Shown piece by piece: positions 46,104 through 54,923 of a stretch of 64,000 nt of DNA; positions within the stretch are counted from its first letter, which is position 1; each line of letters begins with the position of its first letter. Source of the stretch: Acidobacteriota bacterium (GTDB lineage: Bacteria > Acidobacteriota > Terriglobia > Terriglobales > SCQP01); the NCBI GenBank assembly GCA_004299485.1, contig SCQP01000008.1, positions 1 through 64,000 of the forward strand, given 5' to 3'. Under the pieces are notes generated by a model, which was not told the DNA's origin, searched no databases, and worked only from the letters and a program-made list of their open reading frames with translations. Both the position numbers and the translations under genes were made by a program.

Positions 46104-47651
46104 TCAGCGCTCCGGTAGGAGCAGGCCAAGGCCTTGGTAGCGCCGGTCACCGATGAGGAGTGGGCCGCGGACCGGCTCGGTGAATTCCAGCCTAACGTGC
46201 GTGATCGTGACGGCGTCGCCCGGGGCGCGGTAGATTTCGGCGCGGGCCGTGGACGGAAGCAACGGAGTAAGAGTGGGCGTGATTGACGCGCTGGCGACGA
46301 GGTCGTTGGGCAGCCCGGCGTCGCTCAGGCTTTGGCGAAGCAGGGCCGAGATTTCGGCAAGACGCCGGAGGTCGCGTTCGTTGCGCGTCAGCGCGCTACC
46401 GTCGGGCGACTTGCTTGGGACCTTGTAGCTGCGGGCGAGCGCGACGGGGGTCGCCGACAGCCAGACGCGGCCCGCGCTGACGTACAGCCGGTAAACTCCG
46501 TCATCGCCATCGTGTTCGAGGCGGCGGACCCGAAAACCGGGTTCGATTTCTGTGCCGGCGATTGCCGATGCGAGGGTGCTGTAGATGGAACGGGCGAGGG
46601 CAGTATCAGACGCGTTGGCGTGGCCAAACAGCGCAAAGCGGCGCACGCGGCCGTCGGCATTGCCCGAGGGGCTCAAGGACGGGAGCGGAACAAAGGCCAG
46701 GTGGGGTTTCCGCGTGGGCCTGTTATCCGGCGCGTGGCCGGAAATGAGTTCGAGCGCAAGGGCTGGGTCCGCCCAGCGCCATACCTCGCGGGCGAAGCTG
46801 CAGGCGAGGGACCGCAGGGGCGAGCGCCAGCGGTGGGCGCTGAAGGGGTCGCAGGAAACCGGACGCTCGTCGGGGTCACACGTATCGGGAACAATCTGAA
46901 AAAGTGAGATGTGCACGGGGAGGCGAGGCGAGGCGATGTCGCAGCTGTAGCCCTGAAGGCGAAGGTCGCGGCGAGCGGGCGGTTTTGCGCTGCGTGCGAT
47001 TCGGTTCCGCTGCTGGTCGAAGCGCTCAAGCAGCTTATCGGTTGAGTACTGCATTGCGGCCAGCAGGCTGATGCCGGCTGGCGGCTCCGACGGCCGCCAC
47101 GCTTGCAGGTCGACAGATGGCCGGCCCCCGCTTCTAGTGATCAGGGCGCGGCATAGGACGCGGTCCTCAGCGCGGCCGAGATACCCCAGCTTGGCAGCCG
47201 CTTCGTTCAGAGAATCGAGGTTGTCTCTTGCTTCGGCGAGGCCGTGCCCGCTAAGCTCCCAGAAATAGTCAACCCGGAGGGCGCCGGGATCAGATGCCGC
47301 AGCGCGCAAGTAAGGAGCGAGGTCGATGTGGTAGCGGGCGAACTCTTTTTTAGCGGGACTGTTGTGGGGCATGGCGACCTGCGGACGCTGGCGCTCGCGG
47401 TCGTCACCTAGCCTGTTCGCGAGTATGGTGGGCGGCGAGAGCTTTTCGAGCCAGCGAAGGGCAGCAAGCGTCCCGCCGGCGTATTCGGATCGCAGCGATG
47501 CGGGTAAATTGGCGAGAACCGAGGACATGAGGGCCTGGTGCAGGCGAGCGGGCGCGGGCGGCCAATCGAGCTCGTCGCGCATGGTCCTGTCCTGGCGGAC
47601 GCCCGAATAGCTGTGCGCGATGAAGCAGCAGGAGATGACGAGGCAGGGCAT
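46104..47651 (-). CDS. csb2: Csb2, type I-G Cas5-Cas6-type protein
   Basis: 515 residues; last gene of the interference operon, starting 6 nt after the csb1 stop with AGGGAAG as ribosome site. The N-terminus (CLVISCCFIAHSYSG ... DWPPAPARLHQALM) has the ferredoxin-like strand and WPP-x-PARL helix characteristic of Csb2/GSU0054. The C-terminal third contains RFALFGHANASDTALARSIY and a final RAMP-like segment (ITHVRLEFTEPVRGPLLIGD, then RRYQGLGLL) with the G-rich loop expected of Cas6-type RNases. In type I-G, Csb2 is described as a Cas5-Cas6 fusion that cuts pre-crRNA below the repeat hairpin and stays bound to the handle. No separate cas6 exists in the locus, which fits. Catalytic residues cannot be assigned from sequence alone. 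Confidence 0.85.
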   Translation of the reverse strand: MPCLVISCCFIAHSYSGVRQDRTMRDELDWPPAPARLHQALMSSVLANLPASLRSEYAGGTLAALRWLEKLSPPTILANRLGDDRERQRPQVAMPHNSPAKKEFARYHIDLAPYLRAAASDPGALRVDYFWELSGHGLAEARDNLDSLNEAAAKLGYLGRAEDRVLCRALITRSGGRPSVDLQAWRPSEPPAGISLLAAMQYSTDKLLERFDQQRNRIARSAKPPARRDLRLQGYSCDIASPRLPVHISLFQIVPDTCDPDERPVSCDPFSAHRWRSPLRSLACSFAREVWRWADPALALELISGHAPDNRPTRKPHLAFVPLPSLSPSGNADGRVRRFALFGHANASDTALARSIYSTLASAIAGTEIEPGFRVRRLEHDGDDGVYRLYVSAGRVWLSATPVALARSYKVPSKSPDGSALTRNERDLRRLAEISALLRQSLSDAGLPNDLVASASITPTLTPLLPSTARAEIYRAPGDAVTITHVRLEFTEPVRGPLLIGDRRYQGLGLLLPER

Positions 47652-47657
47652 CGGGCG

Positions 47658-48920
47658 CTACTTCCCTTTGCCCGCCTTCGCCGCTTCGATTTTTTCTTGA
47701 GGCGGTTTGACTTTGGCGGCCTTTTCGAATTCCGCCTTAAGGTCCGGCGCAAAGCACTCGAATTCTGGCAGGTTTGGCGGAATACCGAGCTCGTCGCCTG
47801 CTCTAACCGCCACGGCGATCAGGAGCTCGCGGTTGTCGCAAAGGCCAAGCAGCCCCTGGGCCTCAGCGGAACCCCTGCCGGCGCCGAGAAGCTCATGCTT
47901 CGTGGCTGCTTTTTGAAGAAGCTCGCAGCCGGAGCGGAGGCGATGGCTGCCTCGCGAGCGCGGATAGGCCTCAGCAAGGACGGCGAGCGCAAGAAGATAA
48001 CGGCGGGCTGCGTTGGTTTTCTGAGCTTCACCGCAGAAGATCGAGGCGATGTCAGTGAGAGAGATCAGCGACAGGCGCTCGATCTTTTCGCAAAGGATGC
48101 CACCTAGAGAGCCTTTCTTGCTAAGCGCGTTGGAGAATCCGCAGGTTGCGATCGCGTCCTCCTCGGCCTTCGTTGTGGACTGTTTTTCGAGTACTTCGCT
48201 GGCAAACTCATCCTTCGAGTATGGGGCGTTATAGACGGAGTGCTTTTCAAACGGGGTGACATTGAAGGCGTCGATGCGGCTGAGGAGGATGCGAGCGTGC
48301 TTGTACCCGTCGCCGCGGCTATCCCAGAAGCCAAAGATAAGGCTCGTGGGCATCAGCTTCAGCAGTGCGAGGCCATCGCCATGAGCAAAATCGCTGATCG
48401 CCGCCTTGACCGTCTCGCTCTGCCTGGAGAGCCGGACGCGGAAGTCGCCAATGCGATGCGGTAGCTGCAAAACGCTGGTCGGCTCTGGCTTGCCAGGGAT
48501 TCTGGCCGTGCCTTGCGGCACAAGCTTGCGCAGCTCCTCGTCGACGAGGAAGGCAAGTTCGGTGCGGTTCGCCTGGGACTGAGGCGAGTCGATCGTGCAT
48601 TGGCGCGCACGTAAGACCTTGTAGCGGAGGTGCTTGCGGTGGTTGTCGTCGGCCCATTCCTGTTCCAGATCGCCCCACTCGATACCATTGAGGTCGTAAA
48701 CGGGCGGAGGGTCGTTTTTGCCTTCGCCGGCATAGGAGGCGGGGAAGACTGGGAAGTCGAAGCCGCCGGCCGGCTCAAGCTGCTCGATGACGCGGATGAC
48801 GGCGGGATGCGAGGCCGCTTTGCCGGGCTTGCGCGCTTCGACGCCGAGGAGAGCATCAAGGTGCTGGTTCGCTTCCGTGATTTGCTGCTCTGTGACTTTA
48901 GGGGGTTCGGACATTTTCAT
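47658..48920 (-). CDS. csb1: Csb1, type I-G Cas7 backbone protein
   Basis: 420 residues. The family hallmark CTIDSPQSQANRTE lies at ~108-121, after WADDNHRKHLRYKVLRARQ, with the FGFWDSRGDGYKHARI and later GGILCEKIERLS blocks characteristic of Csb1 (GSU0053). Csb1 is the Cas7 homologue whose multiple copies coat the crRNA spacer in the type I-G surveillance complex. The ATG overlaps the upstream stop by 4 bp (ATGA), so translation is coupled to the cas8g-like gene. CAGGAG precedes the start. The C-terminus is Lys-rich (PPQEKIEAAKAGKGK). Confidence 0.92.
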   Translation of the reverse strand: MKMSEPPKVTEQQITEANQHLDALLGVEARKPGKAASHPAVIRVIEQLEPAGGFDFPVFPASYAGEGKNDPPPVYDLNGIEWGDLEQEWADDNHRKHLRYKVLRARQCTIDSPQSQANRTELAFLVDEELRKLVPQGTARIPGKPEPTSVLQLPHRIGDFRVRLSRQSETVKAAISDFAHGDGLALLKLMPTSLIFGFWDSRGDGYKHARILLSRIDAFNVTPFEKHSVYNAPYSKDEFASEVLEKQSTTKAEEDAIATCGFSNALSKKGSLGGILCEKIERLSLISLTDIASIFCGEAQKTNAARRYLLALAVLAEAYPRSRGSHRLRSGCELLQKAATKHELLGAGRGSAEAQGLLGLCDNRELLIAVAVRAGDELGIPPNLPEFECFAPDLKAEFEKAAKVKPPQEKIEAAKAGKGK

Positions 48921-49702
48921 GCTCCTGCAGGGGATGCTTCGGGGAAAAATTTATAGTTGCCGGCATCGCCGTGGCCGGCGGGTCGGCGGGCGAAGGCAAG
49001 CTTGCTACCGGCCATGCCCCGGACGCGGCCGGTGCTCACAAGTCCTGCCATTGCCAGCGGGATGGGGTTGCACCAGGCAAATACTTCGACGCCATGCACC
49101 GACGTTTGCCAGATATGGACGGGAGCGAAGAAACTCGCGCCAGCCAAGCTGAGCCGTTCAATCGCCGGGAAAACAGGGTCGCGGTTGCTCGTACCTTCAG
49201 CGTCGCTGGAGAAACCCAAGTCGCTGGCATGGGATTCCAGTTCGGAGTCGAAACCCCAGCGACCGGCCCCATAAGCAACCTGCCGCAACCAGTCGCTCGT
49301 TTCCGAAGGAGGCCTGAGCTTCTGTTCGCTCAAGAACTTGGCGGCGCGGACGTTGCCACTGAAGACCTTGAGGGCACTCATTCTGCCCCTGCTGTCCTGC
49401 AGCGAGATATATGGGTTGGCACCGAGCTCGTCGCCGCAGGCGATGACGCCGGCGGCGGGGCCGGAGGGGCTTGGCGACCAGTTCAAATTGCCGACATAGT
49501 CGTGAGCCGCGGTGAAGAGCCGGTTTTTGGTGAGGCCAGCATCGATTTCGAACTTCCCGTTCTCTGCCCAGCGACAGGTGCCGGAGGGCTGCTGAAGGGC
49601 CGACTCACGCTCAGCGATTCCCGCGAGCGCGATCGCCGCGAGGAAGTGGGCGAGGTTGCGCTCGTCGAGAGCGAGGAGGAGGGGCTCAGGATTCATCGGC
49701 AT
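48917..49702 (-). CDS. Cas8g-like large-subunit candidate of the type I-G complex (GSU0052/Csb3-like)
   Basis: 261 residues, overlapping the end of cas3 by 17 bp and the start of csb1 by 4 bp, so firmly in the operon. Position (between cas3 and csb1) and segments such as LLALDERNLAHFLAAIALAG, CRWAENGKFEI and FARRPAGHGDAGNYKFFPEA fit the small conserved protein seen at this place in type I-G loci. That protein has been assigned as Cas8 (Cas8u2/Cas8g) and has also been named Csb3. At this size it is far smaller than Cas8 of other type I systems. A role in PAM recognition and Cas3 recruitment is inferred from family and position, not from motifs. Confidence 0.7.
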   Translation of the reverse strand: MPMNPEPLLLALDERNLAHFLAAIALAGIAERESALQQPSGTCRWAENGKFEIDAGLTKNRLFTAAHDYVGNLNWSPSPSGPAAGVIACGDELGANPYISLQDSRGRMSALKVFSGNVRAAKFLSEQKLRPPSETSDWLRQVAYGAGRWGFDSELESHASDLGFSSDAEGTSNRDPVFPAIERLSLAGASFFAPVHIWQTSVHGVEVFAWCNPIPLAMAGLVSTGRVRGMAGSKLAFARRPAGHGDAGNYKFFPEASPAGA

Positions 49703-52508
49703 CTCCTTCAGCTTGCTCGTCTTCGGTCTGGACTTGGCTGGCCTCGACGTCGGCGGAACGGATGAGGGCCTCGAGATAGGCGAGGCGCCAAGAGCCGAGC
49801 TGGCGCTGGAGGTTGCAGAAGCGCAGAGCGGCGTCGACGCGGGTGGCGTTTTGCTTGGCGGGCTCGATCCCAGGCGTTAGCCCCTCGTCGGCGATTGATG
49901 GCCGGACGTGGCCGTGGTGGCAGGCGACGAAGTGAAGTACGAGATCGCGCCAGAGCGCGGCGTGATCGACGGGCAGGCCGGGCGGGGGCGAGACGTGGTC
50001 GAGTGCGTGGCGAAGGGATTCCCATTCGTGGCGGAAGCCGTTGAGGGGCCGCGGACGAGAGAGACGCGGGTTCAGCTTGGCGAGTTCCGGCTCGGCGGAC
50101 TGCCGGCCGAAGGCATCTTGCCACTTTGGGAAGCGCTTGCCTTCATCGTGCAGGCGGGCGGCGGTAGTAAGAAGTGAGTCGAGAAAAGCATCGCCGGGTG
50201 CGGCCGCTTCCGCCAGGCGGTGGGCTTCAGCGGCAGCGCGAGTGAGGTGGCCGTGGACACAGCCGACGTCGTCCAGATATTGGAGTTGCTGGCTGGCCGC
50301 GCGGTCAGGACGGAAATACCGAAACGTATAGTCGACGGCGCCAACGCGAAGAATCTGGCGGAAGGTTTGCTTCCAGCTGGGATCCGGTTGATCGGGCGGG
50401 CTCGCTTCGGATTCAGAGTCCCAGGCAATTGCGCCATCCTGAGCGACGCGGCCTGTGGCGGGTGCGATTGTGCGCCGGTAACACGCGGCTTTTTGAAGCC
50501 CATCGAGGACGTCGGAGATGGAAACCATGCCCGCTTCGCCGCCAGCGTCCTTCAGCAGGCCGGCGCAACCGTCCAGCGTGTTGGCGGCTGCGGGAAGGAT
50601 GAGCGTCGAGCCGGGGCGGAGCGCCCGCAGGATCGGGTCGCAGGACCCATCTGCGAGCTTGCAGCGCCAGCGGTCGCGGTCGCGGTAGAGCAGCGGTAAC
50701 GAGGAGCCTGGACTGCCCTTGAGCCAATCGCGAACGGCGCCGATGCTGACGTGGTGCAGCTCTGCGCGTAGCGGAGGGAACCGCGTAAAGATTGCTTCCA
50801 GAGCGGCGCGGACGTCGCCTGCGCTCTCGGCGTCATCGTCGAGATCTATCCAGCGCAGAGCTTCCACCTCGAGGCGAAAGGCGACATCGATTAGGGGTGC
50901 CGAGCTTTCATCTTCCGTAAACCCGTAAAGGAACGGATGGGGCGAGAGATAAGGGCCGCGATCCTCGGTGGTTGCGGTGAAGGCGCCGAGGACGGCGTCG
51001 GTTAGGGGAGGCGCCTGAACGGGCGGGGCGGCGGCGGCGGCAAGTTCGCAGGAGGACCAGTCGTTGGGGGCTGCGGCCTCAGCAAGTATCTTACGAGTGG
51101 CGCCCAGCGGCCAAGCCTTAAGCTGCTTTTCGTCGGCCTCTGCCCACGCGGCACCGGCGAGGAGGGCTCCCGAGACCGGCTGGTTAGCGGCGCGCAGATC
51201 CTTTGCCAGGCATTGGAGTTTCTCGGCGACCGCCGAGTCGGGTTCGGGCGGTACGCCCATAATATGCATTTGCGGGACAATGCCGCTGGTGCTCAGTTGG
51301 CCACGACGATCAAGGCGACCGAGGCGCTGCAGGAGCGTCGGCAGGTCGGCAAAGTCGCAGACGATGGCGTCGGCGTCAGCGTCAAGGCCGACTTCGGCGG
51401 CGGCGGTGCCGACGAGGAAACAGGGTTCCCTCCCTTCAGCGGACGTGCGCTCGCCAACGAAGCGCCGGAAGATGACATTGTCCGCGAGTCGCTCGCGCTC
51501 GTAGCCGCGCAGACGACCGGTGATGAGGCAGACGTTTTTGGATTTCAGCCCCCTAGCGACGCTCGCAGCGGCGGTGGCTTCGCGGACGAAAATGGCGATT
51601 CGGCGCACTTGGCCTGCATGGGCGAGCTGGAGAGCTTTTTCCGCGAGCTTTCCCGGCAGCTGCTTCTTTTCGACGGCGGGCACCTCGATGACGGCGCGGC
51701 GTGTCGCTTCGGCGGCAAGGCGAGGCCTCAGCGCTGGATCCTCGCGTTCGTGCTCGGTTAGCCGGAACGGCGTTGGGGTGGGTGGTGGCAGGCCCGGGGT
51801 TCCCGAAAGCTCGGTAAGCCAGAACGGAAGCCGGGCGAACGCCGCAGCCAGCGGAAGTGGGAGACTTTCGAGCGAGGACGTTTGCTTGGCGTGAATCTGG
51901 CGCAAGGTAAGGACGAAGGCAGGGACGAGGTGGGCTTCGTCGACGGCAACCCAGGTGTCGGTACCGAGAATGCCGGCATGCTGCGCGCGCCCCCACTTAC
52001 CGAGGCCATAGCCTTGAAAAAGGAGACGACTGCCGATCTGATCGACCGTCCCGACGATGAGCTGGGGAGCGGCCGGGCGAATTACCCAATCCCGGTCCTG
52101 CAGGGTTTGCCCACGGAGCTCCACGATCTCGAAGGGCTGCGCGTCGGCGCCCAGAGTGGTGAGACCGCTGCGAACCGGGGCGAGGGTTGAACTGTCGGCA
52201 AGCCTTTCGCGCAGGGCTTGCGCAATCCGATAGACCTGCTGAACAAGGACGCGCCTATTGACAACCCACACCAGACGGCGCGGGACTGCTTTGGCCCCCG
52301 GGCGCTGCATGCCGTAGCGGGCGAGGGCGATTAGCCAGAGGAACACAAGATCCGTTTTACCAGCGCCGCAGGGCAGGTCAACCAGCCGGGGATAATCGCC
52401 GGCCGCGATTTCTCCGAACATGCGCTCCATCCAACGCATGGGCGTGAAATCGCGGAGCGCTTCGTACTGGTGCCCGAATGAGTCAGGGGCTGGGTTGCTC
52501 GCCGGCAT
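49686..52508 (-). CDS. cas3: Cas3, helicase with C-terminal HD nuclease (type I-G arrangement)
   Basis: About 940 residues from the ATG at 52508. The frame stays open to 52610, but those starts lie inside or upstream of the predicted promoter. Superfamily-2 motifs are present: Walker A LPCGAGKT (45-52), DEAH in VAVDEAHLVP, motif III as LSGTPG instead of SAT, and motif VI LLQRLGRLDRRGQ. The HD nuclease lies in the last ~250 residues (ARLHDEGKRFPKWQ, FRHEWESLRHALDH, VACHHGHVRPS). Helicase-before-HD order is typical of type I-G and opposite to most Cas3 proteins. The enzyme is recruited to R-loops and degrades the non-target strand in the 3'-5' direction. First gene of a four-gene operon. Confidence 0.93.
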   Translation of the reverse strand: MPASNPAPDSFGHQYEALRDFTPMRWMERMFGEIAAGDYPRLVDLPCGAGKTDLVFLWLIALARYGMQRPGAKAVPRRLVWVVNRRVLVQQVYRIAQALRERLADSSTLAPVRSGLTTLGADAQPFEIVELRGQTLQDRDWVIRPAAPQLIVGTVDQIGSRLLFQGYGLGKWGRAQHAGILGTDTWVAVDEAHLVPAFVLTLRQIHAKQTSSLESLPLPLAAAFARLPFWLTELSGTPGLPPPTPTPFRLTEHEREDPALRPRLAAEATRRAVIEVPAVEKKQLPGKLAEKALQLAHAGQVRRIAIFVREATAAASVARGLKSKNVCLITGRLRGYERERLADNVIFRRFVGERTSAEGREPCFLVGTAAAEVGLDADADAIVCDFADLPTLLQRLGRLDRRGQLSTSGIVPQMHIMGVPPEPDSAVAEKLQCLAKDLRAANQPVSGALLAGAAWAEADEKQLKAWPLGATRKILAEAAAPNDWSSCELAAAAAPPVQAPPLTDAVLGAFTATTEDRGPYLSPHPFLYGFTEDESSAPLIDVAFRLEVEALRWIDLDDDAESAGDVRAALEAIFTRFPPLRAELHHVSIGAVRDWLKGSPGSSLPLLYRDRDRWRCKLADGSCDPILRALRPGSTLILPAAANTLDGCAGLLKDAGGEAGMVSISDVLDGLQKAACYRRTIAPATGRVAQDGAIAWDSESEASPPDQPDPSWKQTFRQILRVGAVDYTFRYFRPDRAASQQLQYLDDVGCVHGHLTRAAAEAHRLAEAAAPGDAFLDSLLTTAARLHDEGKRFPKWQDAFGRQSAEPELAKLNPRLSRPRPLNGFRHEWESLRHALDHVSPPPGLPVDHAALWRDLVLHFVACHHGHVRPSIADEGLTPGIEPAKQNATRVDAALRFCNLQRQLGSWRLAYLEALIRSADVEASQVQTEDEQAEGDADES

Positions 52509-52531
52509 GCTGAGATACTGCTGACTTGTGG

Positions 52532-52899
<368 letters not shown>

Positions 52900-52907
52900 G
52901 GCGCGAT

Positions 52908-54710
52908 ATGGCTACACCATCCCTACAGCCGGAGAATGTCGAAACCAGTCCGGGGAAAAAGCCGCTCCCCGAGCTGTTGCCCGCGCGCATGTTGAATGAA
53001 TTCGTCTACTGCCCGCGGCTGTTCTACTACGAGTGGGTCGAGGGCGTATTCCGCGGCAGCGCCGACACCGCCGACGGCTCGGCGCGCCACCGCCGCGTCG
53101 ATGGCGAGCCGGGCGCCTTCGCGCCCGCGCCTCAACTGGCAGAAGCCGGAATCAAAGCGCGATCAATTGAACTTTCCAGCGACCGCTTGAAGCTGTTCGC
53201 GCGCCTCGACTTGGTGGAATCGGCCGACGGCGGGGCAGGCGTCGAGGTAACCCCTGTCGACTACAAACGCGGCCGTCCCGCCGATGCGGACGGCATGCCC
53301 GCCGCCTGGCCCGCCGACCGCGCCCAGATTGCCGCCCAGGTGCTGCTGCTGCGCGACAACGGCTACGCCTGCCGCGAGGGCGTCCTCTACTACGCCGCCA
53401 CCAAGCAGCGGGTGACGGTGCCGGTCGATGCGGCGCTGGAAGCCGAAATTGCCTCCCTATTAGAGCAAGCGCGCACGGCGGCGGCCGGTCCGCTTCCGCC
53501 GCCGCTCGAGGACAGCCCCAAGTGCCCGCGCTGTTCGCTCGTCGGCATCTGCCTGCCCGATGAAACCAGCGCCCTGCACGCGCTCGAGCTCTCCCACGCC
53601 GGAGCCGGGCGCCAGTTGGCTCTGTTTGCCGAACCGGCGGAGCCAGGCCGGCCGGTGCGCCAACTCGTCAGCGCGCGCGACGATCTGCGCCCGCTCTACC
53701 TCAACTCGCAGGGCATGCGCGTGGGCAAATCGGGCCAGGTAATTCAGGTGCGAGAGAAAGACGCCCTGGTGCAGGAGGCGCGCCTGGGCGAGATTTCGCA
53801 GGTCAACGTCTTCGGCAACGTACAGGTCTCCACCCAGGCGATTCAGGAGTTCTGCAGGACGAATGTGCCGGTCTGCTATTTCTCGCACAGCGCATGGTTT
53901 TACGGCATCACCACCGGCCTGAGCAGCCGCAACGTGCTGCTGCGCCGGCGGCAATTTCACACCGCCGACAACTCCGCCCTGGCGCTGGAACTGGCGCGCG
54001 CCCTGGTGGCCGGCAAAATCCGCAATCAGCGCACCCTGCTGCAGCGCAACCATATCGCACCTCCGCCCGAGGCGCTGCTGCAAATGAAACGGCTGGCCGA
54101 CGAGGCCCTGCTGGCGCCGTCGCAGGCGAGTCTGCTGGGCATTGAGGGCGCAGCCGCGGCAACCTACTTCCAGCATTTTCCGGGGATGCTGAAGCCCGAA
54201 GATGATTTCGATGCCGGGGCCTCCGCCGGCGCCGGGCTGCGCTTCGACTTCCGCGGACGCAACCGCCGCCCGCCGCGCGATCCCGTGAATGCTCTGCTCT
54301 CGCTCGCCTACAGCATGCTCACCAAAGACCTGACTGTGGTCTGCCAGGCGCTGGGCTTTGACCCCTACTGGGGCTATTACCATCAGCCGCGTTTCAGCCG
54401 CCCCGCCCTGGCGCTGGATCTGATGGAGCCCTTCCGCCCGCTGATCGCCGACTCCGCAGTCCTAAGCGCGGTCAACACGAGAATGGTCACGGCCGACGAT
54501 TTCGTCCAGTCCGGACCGGCCGTGGCGCTGACCGAGAAGGGCCGAAAGGGTTTTCTCCACGCCTACGAGCTGCGCATGGGCAGCCTGGTGACCCACCCCG
54601 ACCTGGACTACCGCGTCAGCTACCGTCGCCTGCTGGAGATTCAGGCGCGCCTGCTCATCCGCTACCTCGACGGCGAGCTGATGACCTACCCGCCCTTCGT
54701 GACCCGATGA
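52908..54710 (+). CDS. cas4-cas1: Cas4-Cas1 fusion protein
   Basis: 600 residues. Residues ~20-225 are a RecB-like Cas4 domain. It has a first iron-sulfur Cys35 (EFVYCPRLFYYE), Asp118 and Lys120 of the nuclease motif (VDYKRG), a Q-type helix (AQIAAQVLL), and a C-terminal cluster Cys206, Cys209 and Cys215 (CPRCSLVGIC). Residues ~250-600 are Cas1 with metal ligands Glu413 (GIEGAAAATY), His492 (YYHQPRFSRP) and Asp504 (LALDLMEPFRP). Cas4 trims and orients prespacers by PAM, and Cas1 with Cas2 integrates them. The fusion is a hallmark of type I-G adaptation modules. The stop lies 213 bp before the first CRISPR repeat. Confidence 0.95.
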   Translation: MATPSLQPENVETSPGKKPLPELLPARMLNEFVYCPRLFYYEWVEGVFRGSADTADGSARHRRVDGEPGAFAPAPQLAEAGIKARSIELSSDRLKLFARLDLVESADGGAGVEVTPVDYKRGRPADADGMPAAWPADRAQIAAQVLLLRDNGYACREGVLYYAATKQRVTVPVDAALEAEIASLLEQARTAAAGPLPPPLEDSPKCPRCSLVGICLPDETSALHALELSHAGAGRQLALFAEPAEPGRPVRQLVSARDDLRPLYLNSQGMRVGKSGQVIQVREKDALVQEARLGEISQVNVFGNVQVSTQAIQEFCRTNVPVCYFSHSAWFYGITTGLSSRNVLLRRRQFHTADNSALALELARALVAGKIRNQRTLLQRNHIAPPPEALLQMKRLADEALLAPSQASLLGIEGAAAATYFQHFPGMLKPEDDFDAGASAGAGLRFDFRGRNRRPPRDPVNALLSLAYSMLTKDLTVVCQALGFDPYWGYYHQPRFSRPALALDLMEPFRPLIADSAVLSAVNTRMVTADDFVQSGPAVALTEKGRKGFLHAYELRMGSLVTHPDLDYRVSYRRLLEIQARLLIRYLDGELMTYPPFVTR

Positions 54711-54923
54711 GCGCAGCGCCGATGCCCGGGCCGAGTGCCGCCACCGCCGCGAGCGGTCCCGTGATGCGGAAATCCCGGCACCCGCTCGCACCCAATAAAC
54801 CCTTGCCCTCCATCCACTTGCGCAACCACAGCAACAGACCTATGCTGAAAACGTTGTCGCCCCCAAGGGCCGCTCGCAAACCGCCCGCGGAACGCTTGAA
54901 AACACGCCAGTTTTACGCGGTCC
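54711..54923 (+). promoter_or_regulatory. CRISPR leader region
   Basis: 213 bp between cas4-cas1 and the first repeat, with no supported gene. TTGCGC (54818-54823), 17 nt and TATGCT (54841-54846) form a modest promoter candidate for the array. Leader placement on this side is supported by repeat polarity and by the mutated terminal repeat at the far end. Confidence 0.6.
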
